Part shown: in pieces, positions 37,885 to 46,267 of the stretch
How positions within the stretch are numbered: position 1 is the first letter of the stretch
How the letters are laid out: each line of letters begins with the position of its first letter
Source: Cognatundibacterium rivi
Lineage (GTDB): Bacteria > Pseudomonadota > Gammaproteobacteria > Burkholderiales > Burkholderiaceae_D
DNA: 64,000 nt
Direction of reading: 5' to 3'
Assembly: GCF_018139565.1 (NCBI RefSeq)
Contig: NZ_JAGSPK010000005.1
Span: forward strand, 248,001-312,000
Notes under the pieces: generated by a model
What the model saw: the letters and a program-made list of their open reading frames with translations, nothing else
What the model was told of the DNA's origin: nothing
The model's database searches: none
Translations under genes and position numbers: made by a program

Positions 37885-39735
37885 TCAGCTCCGGCGGGTT
37901 GCCGACAAGCGTTTGACTACCGCGATCAGGCGGTCTATTTCATCGCAGGTATTGTAAAACGCAAACGAAGGACGCACGGTTGCCTCAACACCAAAGCGAC
38001 GCAATATCGGTTGTGCGCAATGGTGCCCTGAACGTACCGCAATGCCTTCCTGATTCAGCGCGTGCCCGACCTCTTCCGTCTTGTAGCCGGCAAGGACAAA
38101 CGATGCAACACTCGCCTTCGCGTGAGCCGTGCCTATCAGGCGTACGCCAGGTATGCTTTTCAAGCCATGGGTTGCATACTCAAGCAAAGCATGTTCGTAC
38201 AAAGCAATTTTTTCAAGACCGATACGTTCCACATAGTCGATCGCAGCGCCCAGACAGACGGCATCGGCAATATTGCCGGTACCAGCCTCAAAACGCGCTG
38301 GCGCAGGCTGATATTGGGTGCGTTCAAAGGTCACATCCGCAATCATATTGCCGCCGCCCTGCCACGGTGGTAATTGCTCCAGTAAAGCTTTTTTACCATA
38401 GACGACACCGATACCGGTGGGACCGAATACTTTGTGTCCGGAAAACACATAGAAGTCGGCATCCAGCGCCTGTACATTGACACGCAGATGCGATACCGCC
38501 TGCGCACCATCCACCAATACGCGGGCTCCGGCACTATGCGCGAGTGCAATGATTTCCTGCACCGGAGTGATGGTGCCGAGTGCATTCGACACCTGCGTGA
38601 CAGCGACCAGGCGAGTCTTGCTGTTGAGCAGTTTGCGATACTCATCCAGCAGAATCTGACCACTGTCATCCACCGGAATCACCCGTATCACGGCGCCCTT
38701 TTCTGCCGCCAGCTGTTGCCATGGAACGATGTTGGCATGATGCTCAAGTTGCGACACGATGATTTCATCACCGGCACCGATAAACTTTTTACCGAAAGTA
38801 TTCGCGACCAGATTAATCGCTTCTGTCGCACCGCGTACGAAGATAATTTCCTCTGGCGACGCCGCACCCAGAAAACGTGCCACGGTATTGCGCGCACCTT
38901 CGTAAGCATCGGTTGCCCGCGCTGCCAGTTCGTGTGCGGCACGATGAATATTGGAATTCTCGTGTGCATAGAAATAGCTGAGTCTGTCGATCACCGATTG
39001 CGGCTTGTGCGTCGTCGCGGCATTATCAAACCAGACCAGTTGTTTGCCATTCACACGCTCCGCCAATATCGGAAAATCGCGCCGTACGGCATGGATATCA
39101 AATGGTGCGGCCAAAGCAGGATTCGCAGCGCGGGGAGCAGCATCCCAGTAATTTTGTTCGCCTTGCTGAAAATAATACGTGGCCGACAATTCATTTGCCG
39201 GTGTGGCTGTTACCGCTTTTGCCGGATACAACTCTCCTAACAAACGTTGCAACTGATCCTGTCCTGGTAAGCCGAAAGCGCGGGCGCTGACCTGATCACT
39301 ACCGGTCGCCTGCGCCGCCAGACTATCCAGACCCGCATCTACGGACGGATAAGCATGTTCTCCGCTTAAAAAATAATATGGAGAACCTGCCCCACCAGCC
39401 TGAGGCCGGGATGGAGCTATGCTGCTGCCACCGTTGTGCGGCAAGGCCGCTGCATAGATCGCGGGTACACCCTGCGCGATGCCCGGCTCCGCGACTGGTG
39501 CTACATGCGCCGACGAACTGCTTTGCGGCTCAATGACAGGCACGTTCCCAGCAGGAGACACCGGCACTGGATGCGGCTCGTTCAGGTGCGACAATCCCGG
39601 CAGGAATTGTGCAGCCGCCTGAGCCACACCCGGCACCAGCGCGAAGAATTCAGATGCCATGCGATTCAGTAATGCCTCATCCGGCACACCATCCGCAGAC
39701 ACCTGATGATTATTTGTAGGTGTCAGGATAGTCAT
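37885..39735 (-). CDS. Family 2A encapsulin cargo: cysteine desulfurase (SufS type) with loading extension
   Basis: A 616-residue PLP enzyme. Residues ~212-616 are a complete SufS-type desulfurase: FDNAATTHKPQSVIDRLSYF, SQLEHHANIVPW, SGHKVFGPTGIG with PLP Lys435, and RSGHHCAQP with catalytic Cys573. It would release sulfane sulfur from cysteine. Residues 1-~211 are a low-complexity Pro/Ala/Gln-rich extension that contains LLNRMASEFFALVPG (22-36) and two related motifs, SPYYFLSGEHAY (118-129) and ATYYFQQGEQNYW (185-197). In Family 2A encapsulins such an extension directs the enzyme into the shell. The ATG at 39735 lies inside the shell gene's 3' end (26-bp overlap), so the two are coupled. A frame extension to 39780 is rejected. 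Confidence 0.95.
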   Translation of the reverse strand: MTILTPTNNHQVSADGVPDEALLNRMASEFFALVPGVAQAAAQFLPGLSHLNEPHPVPVSPAGNVPVIEPQSSSSAHVAPVAEPGIAQGVPAIYAAALPHNGGSSIAPSRPQAGGAGSPYYFLSGEHAYPSVDAGLDSLAAQATGSDQVSARAFGLPGQDQLQRLLGELYPAKAVTATPANELSATYYFQQGEQNYWDAAPRAANPALAAPFDIHAVRRDFPILAERVNGKQLVWFDNAATTHKPQSVIDRLSYFYAHENSNIHRAAHELAARATDAYEGARNTVARFLGAASPEEIIFVRGATEAINLVANTFGKKFIGAGDEIIVSQLEHHANIVPWQQLAAEKGAVIRVIPVDDSGQILLDEYRKLLNSKTRLVAVTQVSNALGTITPVQEIIALAHSAGARVLVDGAQAVSHLRVNVQALDADFYVFSGHKVFGPTGIGVVYGKKALLEQLPPWQGGGNMIADVTFERTQYQPAPARFEAGTGNIADAVCLGAAIDYVERIGLEKIALYEHALLEYATHGLKSIPGVRLIGTAHAKASVASFVLAGYKTEEVGHALNQEGIAVRSGHHCAQPILRRFGVEATVRPSFAFYNTCDEIDRLIAVVKRLSATRRS

Positions 39736-40639
39736 GATATTTACCGATCTCCACATCATCCAACACAGCCAGGGCATCATCTGTCAACACTGCCAGTGAG
39801 CAGTAAAGAGAAATCAGATAAGAAGCAATCGCATTACGGTTGATACCCATAAAACGCACTGACAGACCTGGGCTCTGCTCACCAGCCAGCCCGGGCTGGA
39901 ACAGACCAACCACCCCCTGCCGTTTTTCACCAACGCGCAGCAAAATGATTTTTGTTTTGCCATCTTCAATCGGTAATTTGTCAGATGGAACCAGAGGAAC
40001 GCCGCGCCATGTCAGGAATTGTGAGCCAAACAGACTGACTGTCGGTGGAGGAACACCGCGACGTGTGCATTCGCGGCCAAACGCCGCAATCGCCAACGGA
40101 TGCGCGAGGAAAAAGCCTGGCTCTTTCCATACTTTGGTCAGCAGATCGTCCAGATCGTCCGGTGTCGGTGCGCCAGTCAGCGTCGAGATGCGTTGATCCT
40201 CATGCACATTCGCCAGCAGACCATAATCAGGGTTATTAATCAGCTCGCTTTCCTGACGCTCCTTGATTGTTTCTACGGTCAGACGTAATTGCTCTTTAAT
40301 CTGATCGTGCGGGCTGCTATACAGATCGGAGATACGGGTATGTACATCCAAAACGGTAGCGACTGCATTCAGGAAATATTCGCGCGGTTGCTCTTCGTAA
40401 TCCACAAAAGTCTGCGGTAATTCGGATTCGTCGCGTTGAGAACAGGCAACGCGCACATCCTTAGGATTTTTTACCTTGTTGAGCCGGTAAATGCCGGCTT
40501 CAACCGGCAGCCATTGCAGCAGATGCACCAGCCAGCGCGGAGAAATGGTCGATAACTGCGGAACGGTTTTAGTTGCATTGGCTAACTGTCGGGCAGCATT
40601 ATCGCCCAGTGCAAAATTCGGCGAAGGTACATCAGACAT
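39710..40639 (-). CDS. Family 2A encapsulin nanocompartment shell protein (SrpI type)
   Basis: A 309-residue HK97-fold capsid-like protein. The N-terminal arm and start (LGDNAARQLANATKTVPQLS, then ISPRWLVHLLQWLPVEAGIY) are the SrpI hallmark, followed by FVDYEEQPREYFLNAVATVL and, near the end, GLSVRFMGINRNAIASYLIS. It lacks a cyclic-nucleotide-binding insertion, which separates it from Family 2B. Many copies self-assemble into a closed shell around the desulfurase encoded next. GGAG lies 6 nt before the ATG. Direct repeats TAACAACAA lie in its promoter region. Older annotation as a major membrane protein or cNMP-binding protein is likely in databases. Confidence 0.96.
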   Translation of the reverse strand: MSDVPSPNFALGDNAARQLANATKTVPQLSTISPRWLVHLLQWLPVEAGIYRLNKVKNPKDVRVACSQRDESELPQTFVDYEEQPREYFLNAVATVLDVHTRISDLYSSPHDQIKEQLRLTVETIKERQESELINNPDYGLLANVHEDQRISTLTGAPTPDDLDDLLTKVWKEPGFFLAHPLAIAAFGRECTRRGVPPPTVSLFGSQFLTWRGVPLVPSDKLPIEDGKTKIILLRVGEKRQGVVGLFQPGLAGEQSPGLSVRFMGINRNAIASYLISLYCSLAVLTDDALAVLDDVEIGKYHDYPDTYK

Positions 40640-40682
40640 AGGTCACTCCATGAGTAAGTGGATTTATCGGACTACAAAAAAA

Positions 40683-40704
40683 TAACAACAAGAATTAACA
40701 ACAA
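40683..40704 (-). repeat. 9-bp direct repeats in the encapsulin shell promoter region
   Basis: TTGTTGTTA occurs twice on the minus strand (40704-40696 and 40691-40683) with a 13-bp period, about 45-65 nt before the shell start. The two copies would face nearly the same helix side and could be a binding site for a dimeric regulator such as the XRE protein encoded upstream. Confidence 0.5.
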
Positions 40705-40753
40705 AAATAGCAATTCATCTGTTAAGACAGTGTCTGATGCCCATCGCCCGCGT

Positions 40754-41023
40754 TCAACATGCTATCGCCATCAAGGACATTTTTTGCATTACTTGCGCGT
40801 GACGCACATCCTCGCAGCGTGCCAGCAGTTCTGACATACGAAAGCCTAATGCCTGCGCCAGTTTTTCCATCGTCACCAGTGACGGAATTACTTTTCCGCG
40901 CTCAATCTCACCGATATACGAGCGGTTCAGATTTGCCTTTTCCGCCAGCACTTCCTGCGACCACTGACGTGCGTCACGTGCCTGACGAACAGCAATACCA
41001 AAGCAATGGCAAAGCTCTTTCAT
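40754..41023 (-). CDS. XRE-family helix-turn-helix regulator of the encapsulin locus
   Basis: An 89-residue protein made mostly of a Cro/C1-type HTH (residues ~12-66: RQARDARQWSQEVLAEKANL, NRSYIGEIERGKVIPS). It is a small stand-alone DNA-binding protein. The stop of the serine acetyltransferase gene and its ATG nearly overlap (TGATG), and GGAG lies 5 nt before the ATG at 41023; GTG at 41029 and ATG at 41026 are alternatives. It lies 114 nt upstream of the shell gene. It probably controls the shell-desulfurase pair; its target is inferred, perhaps the nearby TTGTTGTTA repeats. Confidence 0.85.
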   Translation of the reverse strand: MKELCHCFGIAVRQARDARQWSQEVLAEKANLNRSYIGEIERGKVIPSLVTMEKLAQALGFRMSELLARCEDVRHAQVMQKMSLMAIAC

Positions 41024-41025
41024 CA

Positions 41026-42000
41026 TCACTCCGGATCGGTCGTTGCGAGATTCTTTTCATGGCGCAAACTCGCCTGACTGACATGACTACCGGGTGCCAC
41101 ATCAGTCGTGACCCAGACGTTGCCACCGATGGTCGCGCCACGCCCTAAAGTAATCCGCCCTAAGACGGTCGCTCCCGCGTAAATAACAACATCGTCTTCA
41201 ACAATCGGATGACGCGGCAAACCCTTTTGTAAATTACCTTCTTTATCCGCGGGAAAACGTTTTGCACCGAGCGTCACTGCCTGATAAATACGCACGCGCT
41301 GCCCGATTACGGCCGTCTCACCGATCACCACACCAGTACCGTGATCGATGAAAAAACCGGGACCAATCTGCGCACCGGGATGAATATCAATGCCAGTCTG
41401 ACTGTGGGCAATTTCTGCAACGATACGTGCCAGTAAAGGCACACCCAGCAAATACAACTGGTGTGCAACCCTGTGATAAATCATGGCCAGCACGCCGGGG
41501 TAGCAGAGTAAAACTTCATCGACACTGCGGGCGGCAGGATCGCCCTGATAAGCGGCAATCACATCGCTGTCGAGCAGGGTGCGTATCTGCGGCAAAGAAC
41601 GTGAGAAAGTGCGCACGATAGACACTGCCCGATCTTCAGTATGCAGCTCATGGTGGTTGTTATAGCGCGATGCGTAACTCAGTTCCAGCCGCACCTGCGT
41701 CAGCAATGAATGCAGCACCGAATCAAGGGTATGCCCAACGTAAAAATCTTCACTTTCCTGACGCAATTCCGGCGGACCAAGACGCATGGGAAACAGCGCT
41801 CCGCGCAAATCCTCGAGTATCTTTGTCAGCGCATCCCGCGATGGCAATTCACGCCCACCCGGCTCCGATGGGCGCACCTGGCGGCTGCGCCAGGTCTGAC
41901 GCACAGAGGCCAGTTCACTGACGACCTGCTCGATACCAAATAATGACGCTCGCTGTATTGCAGGTGCATGGGCTTGATTATTGGCTTTATTGTTAGTCAT
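41026..42000 (-). CDS. epsC: Serine O-acetyltransferase (EpsC/CysE-like)
   Basis: A 324-residue enzyme that makes O-acetylserine, the precursor of cysteine. The N-terminal helical domain (residues ~20-190) is of the longer EpsC type. The left-handed beta helix (~205-310) has IAHSQTGIDIHPGAQIGPG, FIDHGTGVVIGETAVIG with the catalytic Asp-His, and ATVLGRITLGRGATIGGNVW. It ends soon after the helix. EpsC-type serine acetyltransferases recur beside Family 2A encapsulins. It is coupled to the XRE gene downstream and follows the rhodanese gene by 103 nt. Confidence 0.93.
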   Translation of the reverse strand: MTNNKANNQAHAPAIQRASLFGIEQVVSELASVRQTWRSRQVRPSEPGGRELPSRDALTKILEDLRGALFPMRLGPPELRQESEDFYVGHTLDSVLHSLLTQVRLELSYASRYNNHHELHTEDRAVSIVRTFSRSLPQIRTLLDSDVIAAYQGDPAARSVDEVLLCYPGVLAMIYHRVAHQLYLLGVPLLARIVAEIAHSQTGIDIHPGAQIGPGFFIDHGTGVVIGETAVIGQRVRIYQAVTLGAKRFPADKEGNLQKGLPRHPIVEDDVVIYAGATVLGRITLGRGATIGGNVWVTTDVAPGSHVSQASLRHEKNLATTDPE

Positions 42001-42103
42001 AACTCTGATCAGTTCAGTTGTGATTCAGTTTTGATTCAGCTTGCCGATGAAAGAAGTCAATGACCGCAGTACCAGCAAATTTTGTGTGGTCGCTGATATG
42101 CGC

Positions 42104-42622
42104 TTAATCCTGAACCCAGGGTAAGGAATACGAACGCCAGCCACCAAGCTGCCCACGTTGCTGAATCTCGTTGATCTCGCCTTCAAACCCCTCAGTGATA
42201 TTGAAGACGTTCACAAATCCGGCCGTGGTCAGTGCTTCAGCCGCTGCCGCCGAACGCTTACCGCTACGACATAACAACAAAAATACAGCCGCTTTATCTT
42301 TGAGTTTGCTTTCGAATTCCTTCGCGAAACGCGGATTACGGGTCATTGCGGTGCCTGTCGCCCAGGCGACATGCTGGCTACCGGGAACATGACCAACAAA
42401 CTTACGCTCCTCATTTGTACGAACATCAACGAGGGTGGCGGCACCCAGTTGCACCAGACGCCAAGCGTCAACCGGCGTCAGACTGCCGGCGAAAGGCAGT
42501 TGCTGTTGACGGGCATCTTCTTTTGCATGGGAAAGCAGACTAGCGACATCGGCGCCGCTGTTATCAGAAGCGGAACTGGCGGAAGAAAAAGCATCGTTGG
42601 GGGTGATCGTAGAATCTGTCAT
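42104..42622 (-). CDS. Rhodanese-like sulfurtransferase of the encapsulin locus
   Basis: A 172-residue protein with a Ser/Ala-rich N-terminal extension (~50 residues) and one rhodanese domain: TLVDVRTNEERKFVGHVPGS, and the active-site loop LLCRSGKRSAAAAEAL with the catalytic Cys in CRSGKRS. It would take sulfane sulfur from persulfides and pass it to an acceptor. Single-domain rhodaneses accompany Family 2A encapsulin genes, consistent with handling sulfur from the caged desulfurase. A GAAAG motif precedes the ATG at 42622. The N-terminal tail lacks the YYF motifs of the desulfurase, so it is not obviously a cargo. Confidence 0.92.
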   Translation of the reverse strand: MTDSTITPNDAFSSASSASDNSGADVASLLSHAKEDARQQQLPFAGSLTPVDAWRLVQLGAATLVDVRTNEERKFVGHVPGSQHVAWATGTAMTRNPRFAKEFESKLKDKAAVFLLLCRSGKRSAAAAEALTTAGFVNVFNITEGFEGEINEIQQRGQLGGWRSYSLPWVQD

Positions 42623-42812
42623 ACATATCTTTCAAAGCAATTGATGTGTTTATCGAACATCGTTATGACAAAACTGTAGCGAAATCCCTAAGAGTGGAAA
42701 ACGAATTAAAACGCGATTATTTATACAAAAAACGATTAACGATTTCTTCGGCACGGTCAGCGTGCTGGTGACACCAATCCGCGAACATGGTTATACATGG
42801 AACGCGAAGACA

Positions 42813-42850
42813 TAAAAAAGCCCCCGCAGATGACTGGCGGAGGCTTTGTT
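42813..42850. terminator. Hairpin between the rhodanese gene and the small secreted protein gene
   Basis: AAAGCCCCCGC ... GCGGAGGCTTT with an internal mismatch and a T-containing tail on the plus strand. On the minus strand an A/T-rich run follows, so it probably terminates transcription of the small secreted protein gene. The 42623-42812 stretch before it holds no gene that I can support. Confidence 0.6.
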
Positions 42851-42901
42851 GTTTCAGATGGTTTACTTGTTCAGTTTATTCAGACAAACAGAAAAAAATA
42901 C

Positions 42902-43129
42902 TCATTCATTTTTGAGTTTTTCACATCGCCCATCGCGATAAGGACCTGCAGTGCGTTCCCACCCATCACCCGGTGAAGTCTGCGAACAGACCTCTGCATC
43001 TTTGATTTTGCTTTTCCACTTATACCAGGATGCGGGCGCGGCGAATGCTGCAAACGATACACACAGCAAAAGGGATGCACACAATATGGTGACGATAGAT
43101 CGGTGCCGATAACTGTGCTGATCACCCAT
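42902..43129 (-). CDS. Small exported protein, unknown
   Basis: A 75-residue protein with a strong GGGAGG 7 nt before the ATG at 43129. A signal peptide (IVTILCASLLLCVSFAAFA) is cleaved before APASWYKWKSKI, giving a mature protein of ~44 residues with two Cys (AEVCSQTSPGDGWERTAG and GRCEK) that could form a disulfide. I do not recognise the family. The competing frame at 42880-43125 does not have a signal peptide and is not supported. Confidence 0.65.
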   Translation of the reverse strand: MGDQHSYRHRSIVTILCASLLLCVSFAAFAAPASWYKWKSKIKDAEVCSQTSPGDGWERTAGPYRDGRCEKLKNE

Positions 43130-43211
43130 TACGCAAACCTCCCGTCCTTTGTTATATCAACAGAACATACACTACAAAGAATTCATCATCTCGTCGGAAA
43201 AATCCGATGAC

Positions 43212-43940
43212 TCATCTGGTTTGTAAACCATTTATGTGCTGTGCCAGTTCATCAATACTCAGAATCACAAGATCATGTGCCGCTGCGTAATTCAGAATAT
43301 CCTGACCACGTGACATGCTGCCATCCGGATTCATCAGTTCGCATAATACCGCTGCCGGCTGCATTCCAGCCAGACGCACCAGATCCACGGAGCCCTCAGT
43401 ATGACCACGCCGCTGTAATACTCCGCCAGGCACTGCCCGCAAAGGAAAAACATGCCCTGGCCGCGCCAGATCGCCGGGTATCGCACCTTCTGCGATCGCA
43501 GCCTTGATCGTTGTGACCCGATCCGTAGCAGAAACGCCCGTAGTCACACCGTGCGTGGCTTCTATCGTGACCGTAAATGCCGTACCAAAACGACTACCAT
43601 TTGCAGCCACCATCGGAGGCAAATCCAGCTGCTGCAAGCGCTCGTCGGTCAGGCACAGACACACGATACCGCTGCAATCACGAATTAGTCTGGCCATGCT
43701 CTCGGTGGTAATTTTTTCCGCTGCGATGATCAGATCGGCTTCATTTTCACGATCAAAATCGTCCATCAATAAAACTGGTCGTCCATTCCGAAGGTCGGCC
43801 AGAGCCCGCTGTAAACGCTCGGTAAAAGGACTGTCGGAATAAACAAAACTCTGGGATGCTTGTGTAGTCGCTACGACTGATGAAGATGATGCAGTAATTG
43901 AACCGGGTACTGCAGTAAGGCTGCTTGTGTTACTCAACAT
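43212..43940 (-). CDS. ribB: 3,4-dihydroxy-2-butanone-4-phosphate synthase
   Basis: A 242-residue enzyme that converts ribulose 5-phosphate to the four-carbon riboflavin precursor. The RibB motifs are [53 protein letters not shown] and [10 protein letters not shown], then [14 protein letters not shown]. No GTP cyclohydrolase II domain follows, unlike the RibBA fusion. The first ~45 residues are Ser/Thr-rich and not conserved. The ATG at 43940 has GGAG upstream. An FMN riboswitch lies 100 nt upstream, so expression falls when FMN is plentiful. Confidence 0.95.
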   Translation of the reverse strand: MLSNTSSLTAVPGSITASSSSVVATTQASQSFVYSDSPFTERLQRALADLRNGRPVLLMDDFDRENEADLIIAAEKITTESMARLIRDCSGIVCLCLTDERLQQLDLPPMVAANGSRFGTAFTVTIEATHGVTTGVSATDRVTTIKAAIAEGAIPGDLARPGHVFPLRAVPGGVLQRRGHTEGSVDLVRLAGMQPAAVLCELMNPDGSMSRGQDILNYAAAHDLVILSIDELAQHINGLQTR

Positions 43941-44040
43941 AATTGAAACGCTCCGCAAAAAAAATGTGCAAAAGACGTTCCAGGGGATTTTTGAATAGCC
44001 CAAAGCCAGCGCTCACGAGCTGGCGCGAGCACTGATATCA

Positions 44041-44224
44041 GGCGTATCTTCTCTCATCCGGACTATCACCGTCGGCTCTGGAATCACACCAGATCTGCTG
44101 ACCTTGCAAAAACCATCAGTACAACGACGATGATCATTCACTGCAAGCGCTCGCGGGCTTGATTTACCAAAAATATCTGGCAAATTTTACCGCCGGTGGG
44201 GAATTACACCCCGCCCTGAAGACG
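44041..44224 (-). promoter_or_regulatory. FMN riboswitch (RFN element) upstream of ribB
   Basis: The minus strand begins CTTCAGGGCGGGGTGTAATT and continues CCCCACCGGCGGTAA, then has a variable arm, GTCAGCAGATCTGGTGTGAT, TCCAGAGCCGACGGT and ends GGATGAGAGAAGATACGCC; these are the conserved junction segments of the RFN aptamer. A hairpin GCCAGC ... GCTGGC lies downstream at about 44001-44023. A TATAAT box is at 44254-44259. Confidence 0.95.
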
Positions 44225-44331
44225 TACGACCTGCCGACATCGTCGGCGAACCAATTATACGCAAAATACTCTGCCGGTGTTTTCAGTTCAGGAATGAATG
44301 ATGATGGTGAAGCCCGAAAAGCAGCATCACG

Positions 44332-45402
44332 TCAATGTACTCTCGGCAAAGTGATCTGAAATACAGAGCCGCCATCGGCGTGTTGAGCATAACTGACTTG
44401 CCCCTTATGTGCCTGTGCAATCGCACGCACCACCGCCAGACCCAAACCGCTACCGCCGCTTTCGCGCGACCGCGAATCATCACCACGCTGAAAGGCTTCG
44501 AAGATAAAAGGGATCAGATGCTCAGGGATTCCCGGCCCTTCATCCGTCACTGTCAGATGAAATGCATTTTGCGACAGTCTGGATTCAATCAGCAACTTTC
44601 CTGGAGATGCGTAGCGACGTGCATTTTCAAGCAGAGCGACGATCACTTGCCGTAGGCGTGACGGGTCACAGACGATGATGGTACTTTCTACCTTCATATC
44701 AAGATAAAATCCGGCGGCAGTCAATGACGGTGCCATGAGTTCCAGCACCTGACTGACTTCGGAGGCAATGTCCACGTGTTCCAATCTCAGGCTCAGATAA
44801 GCGCCATCGGCCAGACTGAGAACGCGTAAATCTTCGACCAGACGGGTAAGCCCATCGACCTGATTCAAGAGATTACGAAACTGCACTTCCTCTGGCGGAA
44901 ACACGCCGTCCGCCATGCCCTGCAAGCGTCCGCGCAAAATCGTCAGAGGCGTTCTTAATTCATGCGCAATCGCAGCATTCCAGGTCGTTAATTCATGTGC
45001 GGTACTTTGCAAGCGTTCTGCCATAGAATTAAAGCCATCAACCAGGGCAGCGGTTTCGCCCAAGGTACGATCGCCTGCCACTGCGCGGGCAGATAAATCG
45101 CCATCGGCAATACGTTTGACACTTTCGGCAATGGAGTTAAGCGGGATCAAGATGCGTCTGGCCAGTTTTCTTGCCGCAGCGATGCCAAACACAAGGCCGA
45201 CAACAGTGATCGTCGCCATATAAATCCATTCCGGCCATGTTGGCAGTGACATCGGATCGACGTCGGTAAACAAACTGGGAACCCATTGAATCAGTAAGGC
45301 ATAAAACACATAGGTGCTGATTAACACAATGGCGATGATGCTCAGTACAACTGCCGATGTCCAGCGAATGATTTGTCTGCTGAAATCCGATTCGGCGCTC
45401 AC
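44332..45402 (-). CDS. Sensor histidine kinase, AdeS/BaeS type
   Basis: A 356-residue inner-membrane kinase. Two membrane helices (~residues 10-40 and 60-80) flank a short periplasmic loop. A HAMP domain (~75-130), H box TWNAAIAHELRTPLTILRGR, N box RQVIVALLENARRY, DEGPGIPEHLIP and GGSGLGLAVVRAIAQAHKGQ follow. The GTG at 45402 overlaps the regulator stop codon (GTGA) and has GAAGAG upstream; the TTG at 45420 is possible. The partner regulator and the divergent RND pump suggest control of drug efflux, as with AdeRS. Confidence 0.9.
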   Translation of the reverse strand: MSAESDFSRQIIRWTSAVVLSIIAIVLISTYVFYALLIQWVPSLFTDVDPMSLPTWPEWIYMATITVVGLVFGIAAARKLARRILIPLNSIAESVKRIADGDLSARAVAGDRTLGETAALVDGFNSMAERLQSTAHELTTWNAAIAHELRTPLTILRGRLQGMADGVFPPEEVQFRNLLNQVDGLTRLVEDLRVLSLADGAYLSLRLEHVDIASEVSQVLELMAPSLTAAGFYLDMKVESTIIVCDPSRLRQVIVALLENARRYASPGKLLIESRLSQNAFHLTVTDEGPGIPEHLIPFIFEAFQRGDDSRSRESGGSGLGLAVVRAIAQAHKGQVSYAQHADGGSVFQITLPRVH

Positions 45403-46142
45403 GATGGACTCTTCAGGCAATAGCCGACGCCGCGCAGGCTGACCAGCAAATGCGGCACATCTGCAGCTTCTAATTTTTTACGCAATTTGCTGATATGGCT
45501 ATCAACGGTACGCTCCAGGCTGTCACCTTCTGGTAGGCAGCTGACCAGTAATTCCGCGCGACTATGCACCCGCGCCGGTGTGCGCGCCATGTGTGCCAGC
45601 AAACGGAATTCGGTCAGCGTAAGAGACAGTGGAAGCGCTGCATCGTTTCTCAGTACGTGCGCCTGATGCGATTCCAGATTGACTTCGATTGGTCCACAGC
45701 GCAACAGCCCACGCTCCGCTACGCCATTACTACCTGTGCGCCGCAGAACCGCCAACGCCCGCGCCGCAACCTCTGCCGGATTAAACGGTTTAACGACATA
45801 ATCATCGGCACCAACACGCAATGCAATCAGCTTATCAATATCCTGATCATGTGACGTCAACATGATCACTGGGGTATTCCCTCTTCGCCGCAACTCGGAC
45901 AATACCTGCCAACCGTCAACATGGGGCATTTTGACATCCAGTAAAACCAGATCCGGCTTGATCGCAAGATGCAACTCTAATGCAGCTCGTCCATCTTTTG
46001 CATGAGCGGTACGCATGCCATCCCGGTGTAGATAAGCCTTGATGATTTCGACAATTTCCGGTTCATCTTCCGCAATGAGAACTAAGGCACCACCAGATTC
46101 TGGTTTATTTGTACCGACGAAATTAACAGCAGGATGGTTCAT
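45399..46142 (-). CDS. OmpR-family response regulator, AdeR-like
   Basis: A 247-residue regulator with a receiver domain (LIAEDEPEIVEIIKAYLHRD, phospho-acceptor Asp in DLVLLDVKMP, and DYVVKPFNPAEVAARALAVL) and a winged-helix DNA-binding domain (SLTLTEFRLLAHMARTPARV ... VDSHISKLRKKLEA). Sequence character is close to AdeR of Acinetobacter. It is divergent from the RND operon with a 125-bp gap and overlaps the kinase gene. It probably activates or represses the efflux genes. Confidence 0.92.
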   Translation of the reverse strand: MNHPAVNFVGTNKPESGGALVLIAEDEPEIVEIIKAYLHRDGMRTAHAKDGRAALELHLAIKPDLVLLDVKMPHVDGWQVLSELRRRGNTPVIMLTSHDQDIDKLIALRVGADDYVVKPFNPAEVAARALAVLRRTGSNGVAERGLLRCGPIEVNLESHQAHVLRNDAALPLSLTLTEFRLLAHMARTPARVHSRAELLVSCLPEGDSLERTVDSHISKLRKKLEAADVPHLLVSLRGVGYCLKSPS

Positions 46143-46267
46143 AGGTGTTCAGAAAAAATATCGGTCTCCATCATAACTCCATAAATTCACCACGAAAACC
46201 CCACGCTGTTTTATTAAGCTTACAGATGACCAGTCTGAATCTGGATATTCCAAAAAGGTACATCACC

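Noticed and set aside
38434-39240. 268-residue open frame on the plus strand across the encapsulin cargo gene
   Set aside because: Antisense to a clearly coding desulfurase gene; composition (Arg/His/Cys-rich) is typical of a shadow frame.
42880-43125. 81-residue frame overlapping the small secreted protein gene
   Set aside because: Its alternative frame lacks the signal peptide and the strong ribosome-binding site that belong to the 42902-43129 frame.
46143-46267. AdeR-type intercistronic direct repeat between the response regulator and the efflux operon
   Set aside because: I looked for a clean direct repeat; only loose similarity (CTCCATCATAACTCCATAA) is present, so I cannot support a site.
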